A stretch of 8,635 nt of DNA from Klenkia sp. (GCA_025966215.1 JAOPVM010000204.1:1-8635), one strand, 5' to 3'. Shown: positions 1 through 5,651, counted from the stretch's first letter. Notes: generated by a model not told the origin, from the letters alone. Translations and numbers: made by a program.

Positions 1-431
1 AGCCCGTGCAGGAAGGCCAGCGGCCAGAGTGCGTAGGACGTCCAGTGCACCCCGCGCCACACCCGGACCGGCAGACGGCCGCGCAGCAGGCTGGTGACCA
101 CGACCAGCCCGGTGAGGTCGATCGCGAGCGTGCCCAGGCCGACCCAGCGGGGCTCGTAGCCGGCCGCGAACGGGACGACGGTGTCCAGCCAGCCGATGCC
201 CACGGAGGAGTCGACGACCGCGCTGACCACGTGCACGACCAGCAGCACCGCCGACACCAGTGACACGTTGCGGTGCAGACCCACCACGCCGGAGCGCGGC
301 AGCCCGGGCAGCCTCTGCTGCCGCTGGACGGCGACCCCCAGCACGATGGTCAGCGTCATCAGCAGCAGCGAGACCAGGCCGGTGGCCCGGTCCAGGTACC
401 AGAGGACGGCCCCGTCGGTCAGCGCGGTCAC
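1..431 (-). CDS. Ferric-reductase-like transmembrane haem protein (C-terminus cut by window edge)
   Basis: Partial gene running off the left edge; about 143 residues are visible. The start is taken as the GTG at 431-429, which overlaps the apbE stop in a GTGA junction. The protein is strongly hydrophobic, with membrane segments at about residues 17-35, 55-73, 98-116 and 128-143. Two histidine pairs are visible: H53/H67 (LHRNVS...VHVVS) and H129/H142 (VHWTSY...FLHG). The spacings of 14 and 13 residues match those of the bis-haem ligands in the ferric reductase/NADPH oxidase transmembrane family. The likely role is transmembrane electron transfer through haem b, delivering electrons to an extracytoplasmic flavoprotein. 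No FAD/NAD domain is seen in the visible part; it may lie beyond the edge or be absent. Co-transcription with apbE supports a flavin-linked redox module. An MsrQ- or cytochrome b561-like protein is the main alternative. Confidence 0.8.
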   Translation of the reverse strand, partial: MTALTDGAVLWYLDRATGLVSLLLMTLTIVLGVAVQRQQRLPGLPRSGVVGLHRNVSLVSAVLLVVHVVSAVVDSSVGIGWLDTVVPFAAGYEPRWVGLGTLAIDLTGLVVVTSLLRGRLPVRVWRGVHWTSYALWPLAFLHG

Positions 432-1363
432 GCCGGCCACCCCCCGGCGGTGAGCACGTCGCCGTCCTCGGTGACCAGGCGGGCGGGGAGGCCGAGCTCG
501 CGCAGCCACCGCAGCGCCCGCTGCCCCCGGACGGCGCAGGCGGTGCTCACGGTGTTGGCGTCCACGCAGCTGCCCGCGGCCACGCTCACCGTCCGCCAGG
601 CCGACCGGGCCGGCAGCCCGGTGCGCGGGTCCAGCAGGTGGTGCACCTCGACGCCCCCGCGCAGCCAGCGCCGGGCCCGGGTGCCGGAGGTCGCCAGCCC
701 GCCGTCGGTGAGCGTGACCACGGCCGACCCCGCGGGGGCCGGACCGTCCGGGTCGCCGGTGACGTCGCAGACCCGCACCCGCCAGCCGCCCTCGGGGGCC
801 GTGCCGGCGACCGCGACGTCCCCGCCGATCGAGACCAGCACCCCCGCCCCGGTGCGGCGGGTGATCTCGGCCGCCGCCCGGTCGGCGGTCCAGGCCTTCG
901 CGGTCGCCCCCAGGTCCAGCCGGACGCCGGCGGGCACCCGGATCCGGTGGCCCGGCACGTCGAGCTCGACGGTCTGCCAGCCCACGACCGGGTGGACGAC
1001 GCCGGGCACCGCGCCCGGGTCGATCCGGTCGAGGTCCCGGTCGTAGCCGAGCTCCACCATCGCACCGCCCACGGTGGGGTCGACGTCGCCGTCGGTGAGC
1101 CGGGCCGCGCGCAGCGCCACCCGCAGGGCCTCGGTGAGCAACGGGCTGACCTGGACCCAGGCGCCGTCCGCGGCGTCCAGCAGTGCCAGCTCGGCATCCG
1201 GGCGGAACCGGGAGCAGGCCAGGTCCACGGTGGCCAGGTCGTCGACGAGCAGCTCGCGGGCCTCGTCCAGCGCGGCCGGGTCGGTGACGGCCAGCCGCAC
1301 CCGGCAGGTCCAGGCCTCCCAGTCCGCCGTCGCGACCGGGCGCGTGGGCAGGGTGCTGGTCAC
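428..1363 (-). CDS. apbE: FAD:protein FMN transferase (ApbE family)
   Basis: ApbE enzymes transfer FMN from FAD to a Thr in exported or membrane flavoproteins, using Mg2+. This 311-aa protein carries the family motifs in order: SRF at 51-53, DPTVGG at 95-100, LDLGATAKAW at 149-158 (family DLGG.AKG), SIGGDVAVAG at 178-187, LATSG at 223-227, HHLLDPRTGLP at 241-251 and DANTVSTA at 268-275, where the metal-binding Asp and Thr are expected. I chose the GTG at 1363 because it overlaps the stop of the upstream small gene (GTGA). The longer frame from 1567 would only re-read that gene and encodes Arg-rich, non-family sequence. There is no signal peptide or lipobox, so a cytoplasmic enzyme is suggested, unlike many lipoprotein ApbEs. 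The length is near the usual 300-350 aa. The gene sits between the 90-aa anchor gene and the haem membrane protein, implying that it flavinylates a partner in the same electron-transfer chain. No [S/T]GAT acceptor motif is visible in the window. Confidence 0.93.
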   Translation of the reverse strand: MTSTLPTRPVATADWEAWTCRVRLAVTDPAALDEARELLVDDLATVDLACSRFRPDAELALLDAADGAWVQVSPLLTEALRVALRAARLTDGDVDPTVGGAMVELGYDRDLDRIDPGAVPGVVHPVVGWQTVELDVPGHRIRVPAGVRLDLGATAKAWTADRAAAEITRRTGAGVLVSIGGDVAVAGTAPEGGWRVRVCDVTGDPDGPAPAGSAVVTLTDGGLATSGTRARRWLRGGVEVHHLLDPRTGLPARSAWRTVSVAAGSCVDANTVSTACAVRGQRALRWLRELGLPARLVTEDGDVLTAGGWPA

Positions 1364-1632
1364 GAGCCACCGCTCGAGGCGTGCGAGCCGCCGCCGACGG
1401 GGGCCTGGCCCAGTCCGGTCGAGGGCGGGCCGCCGAACGGGTCGGTCGACCGGTCCTCGTCCGCCGGTGCCTGCGTGGTGGACGACGACGTGCCGGCGGC
1501 TGGGTGCTGGTCGGCGACCACGACGACGAGCGCCCCGGTGCCGACGACGGCCGCCCCGGCCAGCCACGCGGTCACCACCCGTACGCGGCGGACGCCCCGG
1601 CGTCGGGTCTCGAGCGGGTCGGGCTGCTCCAC
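1360..1632 (-). CDS. Small membrane-anchored protein, first gene of the flavin/haem operon, function unknown
   Basis: A 90-aa protein of no family I recognise. The GTG at 1632 is preceded by a strong Shine-Dalgarno (AGGAGG on the minus strand, about 1637-1642). The N-terminus is short and basic (residues 1-18, several Arg). It is followed by one hydrophobic segment at about 19-40 (VVTAWLAGAAVVGTGALVVV). The tail of about 50 residues is rich in Ser, Thr, Pro, Gly and Asp and ends in Gly/Ser-rich sequence containing one His. Positive-inside topology places the tail outside the cell. The stop overlaps the apbE start by 4 bases, so the two are translationally coupled, and the product probably belongs to the same redox module. 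The tail lacks a [S/T]GAT flavinylation motif and any FMN-binding domain, so it is not the obvious ApbE substrate. It could be an assembly or docking subunit; that is inference from position only. Confidence 0.7.
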   Translation of the reverse strand: MEQPDPLETRRRGVRRVRVVTAWLAGAAVVGTGALVVVVADQHPAAGTSSSTTQAPADEDRSTDPFGGPPSTGLGQAPVGGGSHASSGGS

Positions 1633-1636
1633 GGGT

Positions 1637-1659
1637 CCTCCTCAGGTCGTGGAGACGAC
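1637..1659 (-). promoter_or_regulatory. Strong ribosome binding site preceded by a small hairpin
   Basis: On the minus strand an AGGAGG-type Shine-Dalgarno sits about 4-5 nt before the GTG at 1632 and fixes that start. Just upstream, GTCGT (1659-1655) and ACGAC (1650-1646) can form a 5-bp stem with a CTCC loop. The hairpin leaves the Shine-Dalgarno free. Whether it has a role is unknown. Confidence 0.5.
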
Positions 1660-1733
1660 TCTGGGGGACCGACCTCGGCGGGCCGGGTGGAGGAGCTGTG
1701 CCGGTCCTGTGCGCGGATCCGGCGGGAGTGGGG

Positions 1734-1807
1734 TGGCCAGGGGCGGGGTCGAACCGCCGACCTCTCGCTTTTCAGGCGAGCGCTCGTACCGACTGAGCTA
1801 CCTGGCC
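1734..1807 (-). tRNA. tRNA-Phe (GAA)
   Basis: The minus strand folds as a complete cloverleaf. The acceptor GGCCAGG pairs with CCTGGCC. The D stem is GCTC/GAGC, and the anticodon stem CTCGC/GCGAG encloses the loop CTGAAAA, giving anticodon GAA. The T stem GGCGG/CCGCC encloses TTCGACC, and the discriminator is A. CCA is not encoded (the next bases are CCC), so CCA is added enzymatically. It is the last of three tRNAs transcribed Glu-Asp-Phe. No clear U-tract terminator follows before the apbE operon. Confidence 0.97.
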
Positions 1808-1852
1808 CCGGTGCCGGCATCCGCGGGTGGTTCTTCCGTGGACATCGGTCGG

Positions 1853-1926
1853 CGACCCTGACGGGACTCGAACCCGCGACCTCCGCCGTGACAGGGCGGC
1901 GCGCTAACCAACTGCGCTACAGGGCC
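1853..1926 (-). tRNA. tRNA-Asp (GTC)
   Basis: Cloverleaf on the minus strand. The acceptor GGCCCTG pairs with CAGGGTC (one G-U), and the D stem is GCGC/GCGC. The anticodon stem CCGCC/GGCGG encloses CTGTCAC, giving anticodon GTC. The T stem GCGGG/CCCGT encloses TTCGAGT, and the discriminator is G. CCA is not encoded. It lies 45 nt before tRNA-Phe and 21 nt after tRNA-Glu. Confidence 0.97.
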
Positions 1927-1947
1927 ATGCTGTGCTGCTGTGGTGCG

Positions 1948-2020
1948 TGCCCCCAACGGGGTTCGAACCCGTGCTACCGCCTTGAAAGGGCGGCGTCCTG
2001 GACCACTAGACGATGAGGGC
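1948..2020 (-). tRNA. tRNA-Glu (TTC)
   Basis: Cloverleaf on the minus strand. The acceptor GCCCTCA pairs with TGGGGGC (one A-U end pair and a G-U), and the D stem is GTCT/GGAC. The anticodon stem CCGCC/GGCGG encloses CTTTCAA, giving anticodon TTC. The T stem ACGGG/CCCGT encloses TTCGAAC, and the discriminator is A. CCA is not encoded. It is first in the Glu-Asp-Phe cluster. Confidence 0.97.
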
Positions 2021-2044
2021 TCGTGCTCGCTGGAGGCAGGACGA

Positions 2045-2074
2045 ACCATACACAACCCCCGGGGTGCCCCCGGG
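2045..2074 (-). promoter_or_regulatory. Possible tRNA-cluster promoter -10 with adjacent GC hairpin
   Basis: The minus-strand hexamer TATGGT at 2050-2045 fits the TANNNT -10 pattern about 25 nt upstream of the mature tRNA-Glu 5' end. No convincing -35 is seen. Directly upstream, CCCGGGG (2058-2064) and CCCCGGG (2068-2074) form a perfect 7-bp inverted repeat with a 3-nt spacer. This lies between the divergent tRNA cluster and the AMIN-like lipoprotein gene. The promoter call is weak. Confidence 0.3.
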
Positions 2075-2148
2075 CGGGGGGTCCCGTCCGGGTGACGGCG
2101 CCGCGTCGTTCCGCCGCCCGGGGCCCGGTGACTGCCAGGGTGGTCGGC

Positions 2149-2796
2149 ATGCGCCGCCGCCTGTTCACCGCCGTCCCGCTGTCCGCCCTGGTGCTGCTCG
2201 CCGGCTGCGGGGGCGGGGACACCGAGGAGTCCTCGAGCAGCTCCTCGCCGACGGCCGCCACCAGCTCCGCGGCCCCGTCGTCGGGCGCCGGGACGTCAAC
2301 CGCCGGCGCCCCGGACACCGAGGACGACGCCGCGGCCGATGCCCCGCCGTTCCCCGCTGACACCGAGCTGGACACCGCCGAGACGCAGCCCGGGGAGGGC
2401 CCGACGGTGGTCACCGACCTGCGGATCGGGGCGCACGACGGGTACGACCGGGTGGTCTTCGAGGTGTCGGGCACCGCGGTGCCGGGCTGGTACGTGACCT
2501 ACACCGACGTCGCGGTCGCTGAGGGCAGCGGCGAGCCCGTCGACGTCCCGGGGGAGGGGACGACGTTCCTGCAGGTCAGCCTCCGGGGCATCACGAACCC
2601 CTACGAGGCCCCCGGCGTGCCCGAGATCGCCCGGGGCGCCACCACCTCGGACACCGGCACGGTGCAGGGCGTCTTCTACGACTCGGTCTACGAGGGCCAG
2701 GCGGTCGCCTACATCGGCGTGGACGGACAGACCCCGTTCCGGGTCTACTCCCTCACCGGGCCCTCACGGGTCGTGGTGGAGATCCAGAGCCCCTGA
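2149..2796 (+). CDS. AMIN-like domain lipoprotein
   Basis: A 215-aa predicted lipoprotein. The ATG at 2149 is preceded by AGGG (2137-2140) at good spacing. It starts a proper signal peptide: MRRR, a hydrophobic core, then the lipobox LAGC with the lipidated Cys at residue 20. A frame reaching back to 2023 would add 42 residues before the signal peptide and is rejected. Residues 21-85 form a low-complexity Ser/Thr/Ala/Asp linker, probably a flexible tether off the membrane or through the wall. Residues about 87-214 resemble the AMIN-like beta-sandwich of actinobacterial lipoproteins (IGAHDGYDRVVFEVSG, PGWYVTY, FLQVSLRG, PFRVYSLTGPSRVVVEI). AMIN domains in other proteins bind peptidoglycan or periplasmic partners; the function of this actinobacterial branch is not established. 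The gene is divergent from the tRNAs and ends exactly against the opposing lipoprotein gene. Confidence 0.88.
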   Translation: MRRRLFTAVPLSALVLLAGCGGGDTEESSSSSSPTAATSSAAPSSGAGTSTAGAPDTEDDAAADAPPFPADTELDTAETQPGEGPTVVTDLRIGAHDGYDRVVFEVSGTAVPGWYVTYTDVAVAEGSGEPVDVPGEGTTFLQVSLRGITNPYEAPGVPEIARGATTSDTGTVQGVFYDSVYEGQAVAYIGVDGQTPFRVYSLTGPSRVVVEIQSP

Positions 2797-3129
2797 TCAG
2801 CCCAGCGAGGCCGACAGCTCCACGGAGTCGTCGCTGACGCTGGTGCAGGTCAGCTCCAGGGGCCCGGCGCTGACGCTCTCCCCGGCGGCGCAGGAGACCT
2901 CGGCGTCCCCGACCGACAGCGTCGCCCGGCCGTCCTGGGTGCCGGCGAACACCAGCGAGTTGCCCAGGATCGAGGCCTCCGAGCCCTCCCCGGTCAGCGT
3001 CGCGGTGCACTCCGACCCCGAGCACGACACGTTGTTCGAGCTGAACGAGCAGCCCGCCAGCGGGACCAGGGCGAGGCCGCCGACCAGCAGCGGGACGGCG
3101 AGGCGGGCGGGGCGGGTCGTCAGGTGCAT
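2797..3129 (-). CDS. Small Cys-containing lipoprotein, function unknown
   Basis: A 110-aa predicted lipoprotein. It has a basic N-terminus and a hydrophobic stretch at residues 9-24, ending in the lipobox LAGC with lipidated Cys27. The mature part has four further cysteines at 36, 41, 80 and 95, which suggests two disulfides outside the membrane, and is rich in Ser, Thr and Gly with alternating beta-like sequence. I do not recognise the family. The ATG at 3129 is the only ATG/GTG/TTG between the upstream stop and the signal peptide, but no good Shine-Dalgarno precedes it. It lies 18 nt after the metallophosphoesterase stop, so translation may depend on readthrough or reinitiation from that gene. 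The two are probably one operon. Its stop abuts that of the opposing AMIN-like gene. Confidence 0.78.
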   Translation of the reverse strand: MHLTTRPARLAVPLLVGGLALVPLAGCSFSSNNVSCSGSECTATLTGEGSEASILGNSLVFAGTQDGRATLSVGDAEVSCAAGESVSAGPLELTCTSVSDDSVELSASLG

Positions 3130-3147
3130 GGTGCCGCAGCGTAGGGC

Positions 3148-4680
3148 TCAGCCGGTCGGGCCGGCGGGAGCCTCGGTGGGTGCGTCCCCGGTGGGGGTCT
3201 CCTCGGTGGGTGCCTCGTCGTCCCCGGTCGGCAGGGGTTCGACGTACTGCCGCTGGATGGTCACCTCGGACTGACCGAGCCCGCCCAGGGTGATCTCGTC
3301 GTAGGCGGTCAGCGCGCCGGTGGTGGGGTCCAGGTAGAGCACGGTGGCGCTGAGCGGGGTGGGGTCCTCGCCCTGCAGCCCGCGCAGGCCGGCGCCGCCG
3401 GTGGAGCCCTCGACCATCAGCCGGGTGCCGTCGTCGAGCACCGAGACCTCGCGGGTGTGGGTGTGACCGGCCAGCACCACGTCGACCACGCCGTCCAGCG
3501 GCGGGGCCTGCTTCGGGTCGTGCACCATCGCGATGGCCGGCGGGTCGTCGAGGGTCTCCACGAACTCGCCCAGCTCCTCGCCGGTCTCCTCGAGGGTCTG
3601 CGTCCCGGGCATCGCGTCCTTGTCCGGGGTGAACCGCGGGTCGGGCGCGCCCACGACCTCGATGCCGGCCACCGTGGTGGCGGAGTCGTCGAGCACGACC
3701 GCGTTGGGCTGCGCGGCGACGGCCAGCGCGGTGGCCAGCGAGTCGTGGTTGCCGCGGATGTAGACGTACGGGACGCCGAGGCCCCCGATCCACTCGAACG
3801 TCTGGTTCTCCGCGGCGCTGCCCCAGTCGACGATGTCGCCGGTGTCCAGCACGCCGTCGATCTCGAACTGGCCCACGATCTGCTCCACCAGGTCGGCGCC
3901 TGCGGGGTTCAGGTGGAGGTCGGCGACGTGCAGGAGCGCGACGCTGTCGCCGGTGCCGGAGGGGTCGGGCAGCGTGGAGACCGCGGAGTACAGCGTGCTG
4001 ACGTTGGTGACCAGGTCCTCCAGGGAGGCCCGGTAGGCGTCGTAGCGGGCGACGATGTCCTGCGCGCTGCCGATCAGGCTGTTGGCGTTGACCAGCAGCC
4101 CGGTGTACGTCGGTTGCGACAGCGCCTCGGGCCGCCAGGTCGCGGCCCCCAGCCCGGCGGTCCCCACCAGCAGGGCGGTGGACAGCCCGACGGCGATCAG
4201 CGGCTCCCGCTTCCGACGCAGCGCGATGAGGGACAACAGGGCGGCACCGCCGATCCCTGCGGCTGCGGTGGTCCAGGCCAGCTGGACGACGGCACCCTGC
4301 AGGTCGGCGCTGACCCGGTCGACGACCCCGTCGAGCCGGCTGGGGTCGGCGGCCAGCTCCTGGGCCCGCAGCTGGTCGACCCGGCGCAGCTGCACGTCCA
4401 GCCGCAGCGGCCCGTCGTAGGCGTCGACGGCGAGTGCGCCCAGCGGCGGGATCTCGAGCTCGGCGCCGCCGTCGGTGGCCGGGGTGAAGGCGACCGTCGC
4501 GTCGAAGGGGCCGATGGGCGCCTCGACGCGGGCGAAGAGCAGCACGCCCAGGACGGCGCCGACCAGGGCGACGACGATCCGCTGCAGCCAGCGGACCGGG
4601 CCGCGCAGCCGGGTGCGCCGGACCGGGGTGGGGGTCGGGCCGTCCTCGACGTCGTCGCTGGTCGGGGGCGGTGTCGTCAC
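3148..4680 (-). CDS. Membrane-anchored metallophosphoesterase (calcineurin-like fold)
   Basis: A 510-aa protein. The phosphoesterase domain at about 247-455 has the complete dinuclear-metal motif set: DLH at 254-256, GDIVD at 281-285, GNHD at 310-313, VHD with H387, and GHTH at 405-408. An intact active site is therefore expected. The N-terminal half has three hydrophobic segments at about 33-50, 133-153 and 160-180. A basic RRKRE loop (155-159) lies between the last two, so positive-inside topology places residues 51-130 and the enzyme domain outside the cytoplasm. The tail (from about 485) is Pro/Thr/Glu-rich and contains a 10-residue repeat. The substrate is unknown; phospholipid head groups, sugar phosphates or nucleotides outside the cell are possible. 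The GTG at 4680 is the first usable start in an open frame and lacks a Shine-Dalgarno; a TACCCT hexamer 6 nt upstream suggests a leaderless transcript. A Cys-rich lipoprotein gene follows 18 nt later. Confidence 0.9.
   Translation of the reverse strand: MTTPPPTSDDVEDGPTPTPVRRTRLRGPVRWLQRIVVALVGAVLGVLLFARVEAPIGPFDATVAFTPATDGGAELEIPPLGALAVDAYDGPLRLDVQLRRVDQLRAQELAADPSRLDGVVDRVSADLQGAVVQLAWTTAAAGIGGAALLSLIALRRKREPLIAVGLSTALLVGTAGLGAATWRPEALSQPTYTGLLVNANSLIGSAQDIVARYDAYRASLEDLVTNVSTLYSAVSTLPDPSGTGDSVALLHVADLHLNPAGADLVEQIVGQFEIDGVLDTGDIVDWGSAAENQTFEWIGGLGVPYVYIRGNHDSLATALAVAAQPNAVVLDDSATTVAGIEVVGAPDPRFTPDKDAMPGTQTLEETGEELGEFVETLDDPPAIAMVHDPKQAPPLDGVVDVVLAGHTHTREVSVLDDGTRLMVEGSTGGAGLRGLQGEDPTPLSATVLYLDPTTGALTAYDEITLGGLGQSEVTIQRQYVEPLPTGDDEAPTEETPTGDAPTEAPAGPTG
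3157..3216 (-). repeat. Two tandem 30-bp units coding a Pro/Thr/Glu tail
   Basis: Two in-frame 30-bp units encode residues 489-498 and 499-508 of the phosphoesterase. They share the motif (E/D)APTE and a 13-bp identical block, seen on the plus strand at 3171-3183 and 3201-3213. The result is an extended, acidic, Pro-rich tail, probably a flexible spacer. Unit number may vary between strains. Confidence 0.7.
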
Positions 4681-4686
4681 CGGGTC

Positions 4687-4692
4687 AGGGTA
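4687..4692 (-). promoter_or_regulatory. Possible -10 element for a leaderless phosphoesterase mRNA
   Basis: The minus-strand TACCCT matches TANNNT and ends 6 nt before the GTG start at 4680, the geometry of leaderless actinobacterial transcripts. No Shine-Dalgarno is present before that GTG, which fits. No clear -35 is visible, so confidence is low. Confidence 0.3.
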
Positions 4693-4734
4693 GTGAGCCG
4701 ACGAGGGGGTCGCGCCCGGACGCGAGCGGGCGGC

Positions 4735-4881
4735 CGACGTGCCGTGGGGCTTGCCACGGGCGGCGACGAGCAGCGGGTCGGTGCAGCCCGGCGGGACGAT
4801 GACGGCGCCGAAGTGCCAGAAGACGTCGAACAGCGTCAGGGTCGGCGACTCGTTGCCGCCGTGGGTGTTCTGCGCGCTGGT
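4735..4881 (-). pseudogene. Remnant of a WrbA-like NAD(P)H:quinone oxidoreductase (C-terminal third)
   Basis: Reading the minus strand from 4881 gives about 49 codons that match my memory of the conserved C-terminal part of WrbA-type flavodoxin-fold quinone reductases. These are a TSAQNTHGGNES segment (family TSTxxxHGGQE), then FWHFGAVIVPPGCTDP (family FYHWGAVIVPPGYTDP), and then GKPHGTSA (family GNPYGTS). Full-length proteins are about 200 aa. Here the frame is preceded immediately by an in-frame TGA (4884-4882), has no ATG, GTG or TTG start, and loses similarity after GTSA, so both ends are gone. The usual Tyr in PPGYTDP is Cys. The frame then stays open into the phosphoesterase GTG at 4680, which is probably chance. 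It is best read as a decayed or truncated gene between gtrA-like and phosphoesterase genes, not as an expressed protein. The assignment rests on motif recall, not a search. Confidence 0.68.
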
Positions 4882-4952
4882 TCAGGCGGTGGTGGCTGCT
4901 GCGATGGGAGCGGTTACGTGCTCAACCACCCACCCACCCGGCCGGTCCGGTC

Positions 4953-5516
4953 CTACCCGCGCTGGAACGAACGGGTGGTGAACACCCAGGCGCGCAGCGC
5001 CACGAAGCGGACCAGCCCGATCGCCCCGGTGACGGCGCCGATCAGCAGCACGTTGACCTGCCAGGTGGTGTCGCCCAGGAGATGGTGCGCGAGGGCGAGG
5101 GCCAGCGAGGTGGCGACCAGGCCGACGACGGCGAGTCCACCGCCCTCCCACTGCGCGGTGAACCAGGAGACCCGGCCGTCGGCGTGGAAGGTGAGCCGGC
5201 GGTGCAGCTCGTTGGCCAGCAGCGTCGAGCCGATCGCCCCCGCCAGGTTGGCGGGCTGGTCGCCGAAGCCGTCGAGGACGACGAACAGCACTGCGTACAG
5301 CGCACTGGACAGGCCGCCGACGAACACGAAGCGGGCGAACTGGGCACTGCCGGCGTCCCCGTCGCGTAGGCCCTGCAGGAAGGAACGCACCCGGTGGGCC
5401 GACTCGTCCGCCGCGTCGGAGACGGCGTCCACCGCGGGGTGGCGGCGGAGCAGGGTCGGGCAGGACACGGGGTTCTCCGATGGTGCGGTGGCGCTCGGCG
5501 GTGCGGGGTCTCGCAT
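4953..5516 (-). CDS. GtrA-family membrane protein
   Basis: A 187-aa protein whose residues about 60-180 match the GtrA-like domain. It has four hydrophobic segments, at about 62-81, 88-103, 127-146 and 153-173. The typical signatures are QFARFVFVGGLSSALYAVLF in the first helix, NELHRRLTF (102-110) after the second, and RFVALRAWVF (170-179) at the end. GtrA-like proteins are thought to help move or flip polyprenyl-linked sugars for glycosylation of cell-surface polymers; many actinobacterial members are uncharacterised. The N-terminal 55 residues are Pro/Ala/Asp-rich and outside the domain. The ATG at 5516 has only a weak, close GAGAG element, so a GTG at residue 17 is possible. It is divergent from the vanZ-like gene, and no partner glycosyltransferase is adjacent. 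The stop is TAG, followed by the WrbA remnant. Confidence 0.87.
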   Translation of the reverse strand: MRDPAPPSATAPSENPVSCPTLLRRHPAVDAVSDAADESAHRVRSFLQGLRDGDAGSAQFARFVFVGGLSSALYAVLFVVLDGFGDQPANLAGAIGSTLLANELHRRLTFHADGRVSWFTAQWEGGGLAVVGLVATSLALALAHHLLGDTTWQVNVLLIGAVTGAIGLVRFVALRAWVFTTRSFQRG

Positions 5517-5588
5517 CAGCTCTCGGTACTGCGTACGTGGTCAACCCCTGCAGCGGATGTGCATTCCCCGGGGGGCGCGCCGGGAACC

Positions 5589-5609
5589 GTGGCGGCCGTC
5601 ACCCGCCAC
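5589..5609. promoter_or_regulatory. Inverted repeat in the gtrA/vanZ divergent intergenic region
   Basis: GTGGCGG (5589-5595) and CCGCCAC (5603-5609) form a perfect 7-bp inverted repeat around a 7-nt spacer. It lies in the 135-bp gap between divergently transcribed genes. It could be an operator or a hairpin in the vanZ leader. No recognised regulator site is matched, and no convincing -10/-35 pair is seen here on either strand. Confidence 0.35.
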
Positions 5610-5638
5610 CGATCCAGGGACCCGCCCAGCTCACCCAC

Positions 5639-5649
5639 AGGGAGCTCCC
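5639..5649 (+). promoter_or_regulatory. Ribosome binding site inside a 10-bp palindrome
   Basis: AGGGAG supports the GTG start at 5652. It overlaps the perfect palindrome GGGAGCTCCC (5640-5649). The palindrome could base-pair between transcripts or bind a dimeric protein, but it has no loop, so it is not a simple hairpin. Chance occurrence is plausible at this GC content. Confidence 0.4.
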
Positions 5650-5651
5650 GG

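Noticed and set aside
1364..1567. Longer apbE start at 1567
   Set aside because: The extra 68 residues are a shifted reading of the 90-aa gene. The GTGA overlap and the family N-terminus favour 1363.
1701..1722. CCGG...CCGG imperfect hairpin after tRNA-Phe as a terminator
   Set aside because: The stem is interrupted by unpaired bases and has no U-tract; too weak to annotate.
260..1861. 533-aa plus-strand open frame opposite apbE and the tRNAs
   Set aside because: Arg/Pro/Gly-rich composition typical of antisense frames in GC-rich DNA. It runs antisense to motif-confirmed apbE and through a tRNA gene; its end is the well-known false peptide produced by tRNA-Phe.
1381..2055. Several short frames over the tRNA cluster on both strands
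   Set aside because: Their similarity to database proteins would come from translated tRNA sequence; all three tRNAs fold completely.
2023..2148. Longer start for the AMIN-like lipoprotein
   Set aside because: It would put 42 residues in front of a clean lipoprotein signal peptide; the ATG at 2149 has a well-placed Shine-Dalgarno.
2753..3793. 346-aa minus-strand frame overlapping the phosphoesterase and lipoprotein
   Set aside because: Out of frame with both motif-bearing genes and of Arg/Gly/Pro low-complexity composition.
4739..4981. 80-aa plus-strand frame with a short hydrophobic stretch
   Set aside because: Antisense to the WrbA remnant, whose minus-strand reading has recognisable conserved motifs; no good ribosome binding site.
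5539..5544. TTGACC (minus strand) as a -35 box for the GtrA gene
   Set aside because: No TANNNT hexamer lies 15-19 nt downstream before the start codon.
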